From: Elusimicrobiota bacterium
Lineage (GTDB): Bacteria > Elusimicrobiota > Elusimicrobia > F11
Assembly: GCA_003140895.1 (NCBI GenBank)
Contig: PLLH01000029.1
Location: forward strand, 1-41,107
Reading direction: 5' to 3'
Length of the DNA stretch: 41,107 nucleotides
This document shows, one piece after another, positions 35,946 to 41,107 of this stretch (within the stretch, counting starts at the first letter, position 1; the number at the start of each line of letters is the position of its first letter). The notes under the pieces were generated by a model that worked only from the letters and a program-made list of their open reading frames with translations, did no database searches and had not been told where the DNA came from. Made by a program: the position numbers and the translations under genes.

Positions 35946-36667
35946 AAAAACGCCTCTTCATTATCATTCCCCTTCTTCTCGCCGCCGGATTTCTTCTTTG
36001 GCGGTTCGTTCACAAATCCGGTTTTCTGTACGCCGGAACCGTTGAAGCGACAGAGATCGACATCTCTCCTCGCGTCTCGTCCCTTATCGCGTCTTACGAC
36101 GTAAAAGAAGGAGAGACCGTGAACCAAAACCAGGTTCTCGTGAGGCTGGCGTGCGAGGACATAAAAATCTCGGCGGAGCTGGCCGAGCGGGATTTCAAAC
36201 GGGCCCAAAACCTCTATAAAGAAGGCTCCATGCCAGACGAAGCGTTCGATCAACGCCGCTTCAAAGCGGAGGACACGCGCCTCAAAATGGATTGGTGCAC
36301 GATCACAGCTCCCTCCAGCGGAACGATCCTGAACACGTATCATGAAGCCGGGGAAATGGTGTCGCCGGGCATGAAACTCCTCACGCTGGGCGATCTCTCG
36401 GAAGTCTGGGCCATCATCTATGTGCCTCAACCTCTCTTGGCGAAAATTTCTCTCAATCAAACCGTTCAAGCGCGGTTACCAGAGTTGGGAATGAAACGAT
36501 ACGCGGGACGCGTTTCCCACATTAATTCCGAGGCCGAATTCACGCCGAAAAACGTTCAAACCCGGGAAGAGCGAACCCGCCTCGTGTACGGCGTCAAAGT
36601 GTCGTTTCAGAACACCGATGGGGTGTTAAAACCCGGCATGACCGTCGAAGTCGAGCTGCCGGATTAA
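35942..36667 (+). CDS. HlyD-family periplasmic adaptor, YbhG-like
   Basis: A 241-residue membrane-fusion protein linking the inner-membrane exporter to TolC. Residues 4-21 are a signal anchor. The lipoyl halves are YAGTVEATEIDISPRVSSLI (30-49) and WCTITAPSSGTILNTYHEAG, joined by a short helical hairpin. LVYGVKVSFQNTDGVLKPGMTVEVELP closes the beta-barrel, and NVQTREERTRLVYG resembles the YbhG/EmrA-like C-terminal pattern. The helical hairpin is short, so contact with TolC must be tip-to-tip. It overlaps tolC by 4 nt; 22 nt separate it from the first ATPase gene. Confidence 0.88.
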   Translation: MKKRLFIIIPLLLAAGFLLWRFVHKSGFLYAGTVEATEIDISPRVSSLIASYDVKEGETVNQNQVLVRLACEDIKISAELAERDFKRAQNLYKEGSMPDEAFDQRRFKAEDTRLKMDWCTITAPSSGTILNTYHEAGEMVSPGMKLLTLGDLSEVWAIIYVPQPLLAKISLNQTVQARLPELGMKRYAGRVSHINSEAEFTPKNVQTREERTRLVYGVKVSFQNTDGVLKPGMTVEVELPD

Positions 36668-36689
36668 TTCGACGAGGGCCGCCACGCTC

Positions 36690-37433
36690 ATGCCTTCTGA
36701 ACCGTTATCGATCGACGCGCGCCACGTGAAAAAGCGGTTTGGGACCACGCAGGCCCTTCGGGACGTGAACGCCACGTTTCAAACAGGAGTCCTCCACGGC
36801 TTGATCGGCCCCGACGGCGCCGGGAAGACAACCCTTCTTCGAACCCTCATGGGTCTTCTGCGGCCGGACGAAGGCTCGATTACTTTCACCAAAAACAAAA
36901 TCCCGGTTCCTTTTTCCTCCATCCGCCCGACAATGGCCTACATGCCTCAACAACAAAGCCTCTATCCCGATCTGTCCTGTTCGGAACACCTGGATTTTTT
37001 CCGGGATCTCTATCAAATTCCAAAAAACCTGTATCAAGAACGGCGGAAGGAACTGTTGCACATCACGCGCCTCGAACAATTCGCCGACCGTTCCGCGAGC
37101 CAACTCTCCGGCGGGATGTACAAGAAATTGGGTCTCATGTGCGCTCTTCTTCAATCCCCGACAATTCTCCTGTTGGATGAACCCACCAACGGCGTCGACC
37201 CCATCAGCCGCCGGGAATTCTGGGACCTTCTCTACCGCCTCCTGGCGCAAAATATTTTGATCCTTATTTCGACGGCGTACATGGATGAAGCCGAACGATG
37301 CGGCCACGTGCACTTGCTGGACGAAGGCGCTATCCTGGCGCACGGCGAGCCGAGAGCCCTTTTGGAAAAAGAACAGGTGAAGAATTTTGATACTTTTTTT
37401 ATTAACCGCGCGCATAAAGGAGCGGGCGTATGA
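36690..37433 (+). CDS. ABC transporter ATPase, corresponding to the N-terminal half of YbhF
   Basis: The 247-residue nucleotide-binding protein has Walker A GPDGAGKTT, the Q-loop near YMPQQQSLYPDLSC, signature LSGGM and Walker B ILLLDEPTNGVDP, followed by an H-loop in which His is replaced (LILISTAYMDEAERC). The GPDGAGKTT form and the altered switch residue are typical of the first ATPase half of YbhF-like exporters. It overlaps the second ATPase by 4 nt; in many proteobacteria the two are fused in one chain. Confidence 0.9.
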   Translation: MPSEPLSIDARHVKKRFGTTQALRDVNATFQTGVLHGLIGPDGAGKTTLLRTLMGLLRPDEGSITFTKNKIPVPFSSIRPTMAYMPQQQSLYPDLSCSEHLDFFRDLYQIPKNLYQERRKELLHITRLEQFADRSASQLSGGMYKKLGLMCALLQSPTILLLDEPTNGVDPISRREFWDLLYRLLAQNILILISTAYMDEAERCGHVHLLDEGAILAHGEPRALLEKEQVKNFDTFFINRAHKGAGV

Positions 37434-38368
37434 ACCCGGATTTCGCGGTCCAGGTGGAAGGGCTCACCATTCAATTCGGTTCCTTCACCGCCGTCGACGA
37501 CATTTCCTTCTCGGTGAAAAAAGGGGAGATTTTCGGTTTCCTGGGCGCCAACGGCGCCGGGAAAACAACCACCATCCGAACCCTCTGCGGACTCCTCACG
37601 CCGACGAAAGGACACGTGACGGTGGCCGGCCACGAATACAAAGAGGGCGACCTCTCCATTAAAAAACGTGTCGGTTATATGTCCCAAAAATTCACGCTCT
37701 ACAACGATTTAAGCGTGAAAGAAAATCTCGTCTTTGCGGCCAACTTAAGAAAAATATCCAAATCCACCCATGAGAAGCGGATCAAAGAATTGTTTGCCTT
37801 CCTGGGATTCACTCATTCCGACACCACGCTGGTGCGAGATCTTCCCGTGGGACTCAAGCAAGAATTGGCCTTGGCCGCCGCCACGCTTCATAATCCAGAA
37901 ATTATTTTTCTCGACGAGCCGACGGCGGGCGTCTCTCCGGCGGCCCGGGAGCGGTTTTGGGCGCTCATCCGGCAACTATCGGCCGCGGGGAAAACGGTGT
38001 TCGTGACCACTCATTATTTGGACGAGTCCGAACAATGCGACCGGATCGCGCTCATGCGGACAGGAAAAATCATCGCGTTGGACAGCCCCGCGGAACTCAA
38101 GAAAAAAACATTTCCCGAATCCCTCTATGAACTGGAACCCATGAGCGGCCAATCCCAAAGCGCCATTCTGTCCCAATTGGAAAAAATAAAACAGAGCGGG
38201 GCCGCTCTGGAAATCCAGCCGTACGGGATGCGCTACCACGTGATCGTGAAAGACAGCCGTCAATGGGACCTTGTGAAGGAGCAGATCAAACCCACGTTTT
38301 CGTATAAGCCAACGTTGCCTTCAATGGAAGACGTGTTTATACGCCTCGTCGAAGGAGTAGACCGATGA
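37430..38368 (+). CDS. ABC transporter ATPase, corresponding to the C-terminal half of YbhF
   Basis: A 312-residue ATPase with Walker A GANGAGKTTT, Q-loop YMSQKFTLYNDLSV, Walker B IIFLDEPTAGVSP and an intact H-loop VFVTTHYLDESEQC. The signature is LPVGL rather than LSGGQ, a variant that recurs in this half of YbhF-type exporters, so it is not decay. The C-terminal 80 residues are an added regulatory-type extension (YELEPMSGQSQSAILSQ, then MRYHVIVKD). Together with the preceding gene it should form a heterodimeric motor with one degenerate and one canonical site. Confidence 0.9.
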   Translation: MNPDFAVQVEGLTIQFGSFTAVDDISFSVKKGEIFGFLGANGAGKTTTIRTLCGLLTPTKGHVTVAGHEYKEGDLSIKKRVGYMSQKFTLYNDLSVKENLVFAANLRKISKSTHEKRIKELFAFLGFTHSDTTLVRDLPVGLKQELALAAATLHNPEIIFLDEPTAGVSPAARERFWALIRQLSAAGKTVFVTTHYLDESEQCDRIALMRTGKIIALDSPAELKKKTFPESLYELEPMSGQSQSAILSQLEKIKQSGAALEIQPYGMRYHVIVKDSRQWDLVKEQIKPTFSYKPTLPSMEDVFIRLVEGVDR

Positions 38369-39486
38369 CGTTCGATTTCAGCGTCACGCGAACTCTCTCC
38401 ATGGCCAAAAAAGAGGTGCGCCATATTCTCCAGGATCCCTTCACGCTCGCCGTGGCGCTGGGGTTTCCTCTCCTTCTCCTCACCTTCTTTGGTTACGTTA
38501 TTGATTTCAACGTGAAGAACATCCGCCTCCTTGCCGTGGATTCGGATCACTCTCGCGCTTCCCGCCAACTCATGGAGGTGTTTGAAAGCTCCCAATACTT
38601 CAAACTCACCGCCGCGCCGTCCTCCGGTCAAATCGTCCACCTCTTAGATGAGGAAAAAGCCAAAGCGGTGCTGATGATAGAGCCCGGTTTTGGCAAAGAC
38701 TGGGCCCGAAACCGAACGGCCAAAGCCCAGGTGATCTTAGACGGCGCCGACAATTCCATCGCGGGAACCATTCTCACGTACTTAAGCGGAATCCAAGCGG
38801 CCGCCCTGAAAAAACTGTCCGGCGAAGAATTTCGCCAAACCATCACGCTCAAAACCCGTTTTCTTTATAATCCCGAACTCAACAGCCAATGGTTTGTGAT
38901 ACCAGGACTGACCGTTGTCATCATCGGAATTATCTCAATTCTTCTCACGGCGCTCACCGTCGCGCGCGAATGGGAAAACGGGTCGATGGAGCTTCTGCTC
39001 TCAACGCCGGTCCGGCCGCTGGAAATCATCATTGGAAAGCTGGCCCCCTATATTCTGATCGGCCTCGGCGCGGTCGTAACGGTGTATTTGGCGGCGAGAG
39101 GGCTTTTTCAAGTTCCCTTTAAGGGAAATCATCTCCTCTATCTGGTCGCCTGCGCCCTATTTTTGGGAACGACGCTGGCGCAAGGCCTCGTGATCTCGGT
39201 CGTGGCGCGTCAGCAAGCGCTCGCCATACAACTGGCCAACATCACGGGTATGCTTCCCTCGCTTCTCCTCTCCGGTTTCATTTTCCCCATCGAGAGCATG
39301 CCCCGCTTCTTTCAGATCTTCACCTCGATTCTCCCGGCCAAGTGGTTCATGGTCATTATTCGAGGGATTTTTCTTAAGGGAGCCGGACTCCTGGATCTCA
39401 AAACCCCGTTTATCGCCCTCTTCATTATCAACGTCGTCCTTATTTTCATCGCCGCCAAAAGCTTCAAGAAGGATCTTGAGCCATGA
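38365..39486 (+). CDS. ABC-2 type permease, YbhS-like
   Basis: A 373-residue integral membrane subunit. One N-terminal helix (about 29-46, LAVALGFPLLLLTFFGYVI) is followed by a large periplasmic domain (about 50-175), then five hydrophobic segments at the C-terminus. FLYNPELNSQWFVIPGL and LTVAREWENGSMELLLSTPV are ABC-2 hallmarks. Substrates of this exporter type include hydrophobic cations and drugs in characterised cases; the substrate here is unknown. It overlaps the ATPase before it and the permease after it by 4 nt each. Confidence 0.88.
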   Translation: MTFDFSVTRTLSMAKKEVRHILQDPFTLAVALGFPLLLLTFFGYVIDFNVKNIRLLAVDSDHSRASRQLMEVFESSQYFKLTAAPSSGQIVHLLDEEKAKAVLMIEPGFGKDWARNRTAKAQVILDGADNSIAGTILTYLSGIQAAALKKLSGEEFRQTITLKTRFLYNPELNSQWFVIPGLTVVIIGIISILLTALTVAREWENGSMELLLSTPVRPLEIIIGKLAPYILIGLGAVVTVYLAARGLFQVPFKGNHLLYLVACALFLGTTLAQGLVISVVARQQALAIQLANITGMLPSLLLSGFIFPIESMPRFFQIFTSILPAKWFMVIIRGIFLKGAGLLDLKTPFIALFIINVVLIFIAAKSFKKDLEP

Positions 39487-40613
39487 TCCAAAAGATCATC
39501 AATCGGATTTTCAAAAACGACACGCTGCGCGGATTCATTCGGAAGGAATTCATCCAGGCGTTGCGCGATGTCCGGATGCGGATGCTGCTTTTTGTCATGC
39601 CGCTTATCCAACTCACGGTGTTTGGCCTCGCCCTCTCAAACGAAGTCAAAAATATTCGGCTGGGGTTTGTTCACGCCCCCAATGACATCGTCGCGAAACA
39701 TCTCGCGGACCGTTGCTTTGCGTCCAATTGGTTCATCCGGCCCCGCGAAACAAACGGAGACGCGTTCCAATGGATCCAATCGGGAGACGCCGACGCGGTT
39801 CTCGTGGTCCCGCCGGGAGGGCTGACCAAATCCATCGAAGAAGGGAAGGGCCGGCTTCAGCTCCTCGTGGACGCCACGAACGCCATGCGGGCCCGAAGCG
39901 TTGAGAATTACGTTCAACGGATTTTGATCGCTTATCAAAAAGACACCGTGACAACCACGGCCAATCCCGATCGTTTTTCTCTCGACGTACGCGTGCTCTA
40001 CAACCCATCCATGGAAACAGCGGTCTTTCTGGTGCCCGGCGTCATGGTGATGATTCTCTGCCTCCTCACCATTATTCTCACCAGCATGGCCCTGGCGCGG
40101 GAAAAAGAAATCGGCACCTTTGAAACGCTTATTTCGGCGCCGGTTCGGACGTGGGAGATTTTGGTTGGGAAAACGCTGCCGTACTTTATCCTGGGAATGA
40201 TCGACGTGCCCCTCATCATCGCGGCGGGAATGGTGTTCTTCGGAGTGCCGCTCCGAGGCGCCGTGTGGGAAATTGCCCTTTCATCGGCCATTTTCATTGC
40301 TACGACGGTGAGCGTGGGGACGCTCATCTCAACGATGGCGAAAAATCAACAACAAGCCATGATGGGCGGGTTCATCTTTCTATTTCCGGCCATTCAACTT
40401 TCAGGAATCATGTTCCCACTCGACAACATGCCGGCGGTCCTCAAAATTTTTACCTACTTGAACCCGCTCAAATATTTCGTGACGGTTTTGCGGAACGTGA
40501 TGCTGAAAGGCGGGGACCCGATGGTCGTCTGGAGCAATGTGGGAGCGATGGCGGTTTTAGCGGCGGCGGCGCTGTGGCTCAGCTTTAAACGCTTCCACCA
40601 AACCTTAGACTGA
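39483..40613 (+). CDS. ABC-2 type permease, YbhR-like
   Basis: The second 376-residue permease has the same plan: one N-terminal helix around 35-55, a large periplasmic domain, VLYNPSMETAVFLVPGVMVM and MALAREKEIGTFETLISAPV, and five C-terminal helices including GGFIFLFPAIQLSGIMFPLDNMP. It should pair with the YbhS-like subunit to form the heterodimeric transmembrane channel. Its stop overlaps the 3' end of the convergent synthase gene by 9 nt. Confidence 0.88.
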   Translation: MIQKIINRIFKNDTLRGFIRKEFIQALRDVRMRMLLFVMPLIQLTVFGLALSNEVKNIRLGFVHAPNDIVAKHLADRCFASNWFIRPRETNGDAFQWIQSGDADAVLVVPPGGLTKSIEEGKGRLQLLVDATNAMRARSVENYVQRILIAYQKDTVTTTANPDRFSLDVRVLYNPSMETAVFLVPGVMVMILCLLTIILTSMALAREKEIGTFETLISAPVRTWEILVGKTLPYFILGMIDVPLIIAAGMVFFGVPLRGAVWEIALSSAIFIATTVSVGTLISTMAKNQQQAMMGGFIFLFPAIQLSGIMFPLDNMPAVLKIFTYLNPLKYFVTVLRNVMLKGGDPMVVWSNVGAMAVLAAAALWLSFKRFHQTLD

Positions 40614-41107
40614 GGCGGTTTTGGCCCCCGTTTTTAACGCCAAGCCAAGAAGCTGTTCTTCCGAAATCCCGAGCGAATAATAATTCCCGTAATACGCTTT
40701 GATGAGTGATTGCGTTTGATCCGTGGCGATTTCTTTTTCCCGCAAATCCTTGATTTGATCGACCAGTTTTTTCACCAACTCGTCCGTGATGGAAATTCCC
40801 ACGTTCTTCAAATCGCGCTCATATTTCTTCAACACTTCTTCGACGGCCACGGTGCCCGTGTGTTTCCCAAACACAAACCGCCTCTTCCCTCCCACAAGTT
40901 CCTCCGGAATAAACTGGTAGATGAGGGGGTGTATCGCGATCCCGGCGGTATGGATACCGGATTCGTGATAAAACACGCCCTCGCCGACGATCGGCATGTG
41001 AGGTTGGATGGGAATCCCGGAATAACTCTCGATCAGCTGCCGCAGGCGAACAAGAAGGTCGTATCGAAAACCGGGAAGTTCAATCCCATAAAGAAGCTTA
41101 AGCTGCA
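40605..41107 (-). CDS. Homocitrate synthase / 2-isopropylmalate synthase family enzyme, C-terminal part
   Basis: The gene is cut by the right edge; about 167 codons remain and the frame is open to base 41107, so the Met at 40997 is internal. HMPIVGEGVFYHESGIHTAGI and FVFGKHTGTVAVEEVLKKY belong to the DRE-TIM (HMGL-like) acyltransferases that condense an acyl-CoA with a 2-oxoacid; SGIH and GKHTG are the catalytic-loop and helix motifs. FYHESGIHTAG is closer, from memory, to homocitrate-synthase-like members than to LeuA, and the long LeuA allosteric domain is absent. The product could be homocitrate for lysine or nitrogenase cofactor synthesis, or a related acid. The TIM barrel needed to decide is outside the window. 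Confidence 0.75.
   Translation of the reverse strand, partial: QLKLLYGIELPGFRYDLLVRLRQLIESYSGIPIQPHMPIVGEGVFYHESGIHTAGIAIHPLIYQFIPEELVGGKRRFVFGKHTGTVAVEEVLKKYERDLKNVGISITDELVKKLVDQIKDLREKEIATDQTQSLIKAYYGNYYSLGISEEQLLGLALKTGAKTASV

Noticed and set aside
37430-38368. Decayed ABC ATPase because of the LPVGL signature
   Set aside because: Walker A, Walker B and H-loop are intact, and this signature variant recurs in the second half of YbhF-type exporters.

Overview
The window reads as one chromosomal piece of a diderm bacterium with GC moderately above 50 percent. It has almost no spacer DNA, and I saw no insertion sequence, prophage, CRISPR array or resistance gene. The surface proteins are a PorV/PorQ-like barrel, OmpA and FecR modules, a FlgD/T9SS-like C-terminal domain and CsgG-like lipoproteins. 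Together with a TolC exporter, PilT and an exported 'LEDVH' family protein at the left edge, they suggest an uncultured lineage of the Elusimicrobiota/Omnitrophota kind. That placement is inference from gene content, not from a marker alignment.

Layout. (1) 1-1455, minus: an exported protein that runs off the left edge, its last visible codons lying in a short-repeat tract. (2) 1659-2368, plus: two small genes, a Holin-X-like membrane protein and an unknown; the second shares two stop-codon bases with the convergent diguanylate cyclase. (3) 22817 down to 2365, minus: nineteen genes with no gap above about 54 nt and mostly 4-26 nt overlaps. In transcription order they are acnA, proA, nadD, yqeK, a DUF486 protein, an LCP protein, pilT, a cNMP/GAF sensor, rsfS, argS, bioB, a FabG-like reductase, a FabF-like ketosynthase, bioF, bioD, an exported alpha/beta hydrolase, bioA and two GGDEF diguanylate cyclases. 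(4) 22818-23363: a spacer with tRNA-Leu(UAA) and several strong palindromes. (5) 23364-24014, plus: a CsgG-like lipoprotein. (6) 34354 down to 24029, minus: a large membrane-anchored protein, thyA, folA, a second CsgG-like lipoprotein, a 1131-residue secreted multidomain protein, and a PorV-FecR-coiled coil-OmpA fusion. (7) 34581-40613, plus: a five-gene TolC/HlyD/ABC-2 exporter operon of the YbhGFSR type. (8) 40605-41107, minus: the 3' part of a homocitrate/isopropylmalate synthase family gene.

How the genes work together. The bio genes cover every step from pimeloyl-thioester to biotin (BioF, BioA, BioD, BioB). They surround a ketosynthase and ketoreductase that could serve a dedicated route to the pimeloyl precursor; no bioC, bioW or typical bioZ is visible. 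The surface cluster pairs a secreted protein carrying a C-terminal sorting-like domain with a translationally coupled barrel fused to a peptidoglycan-binding OmpA domain, flanked by CsgG-like lipoproteins. PilT, a cyclic-nucleotide-type sensor and two diguanylate cyclases in one transcription unit point to control of motility or attachment. folA and thyA form the thymidylate cycle.

The best candidates for something undescribed are the PorV-FecR-OmpA fusion with its coupled partner, and the ketosynthase/ketoreductase pair inside the biotin operon.
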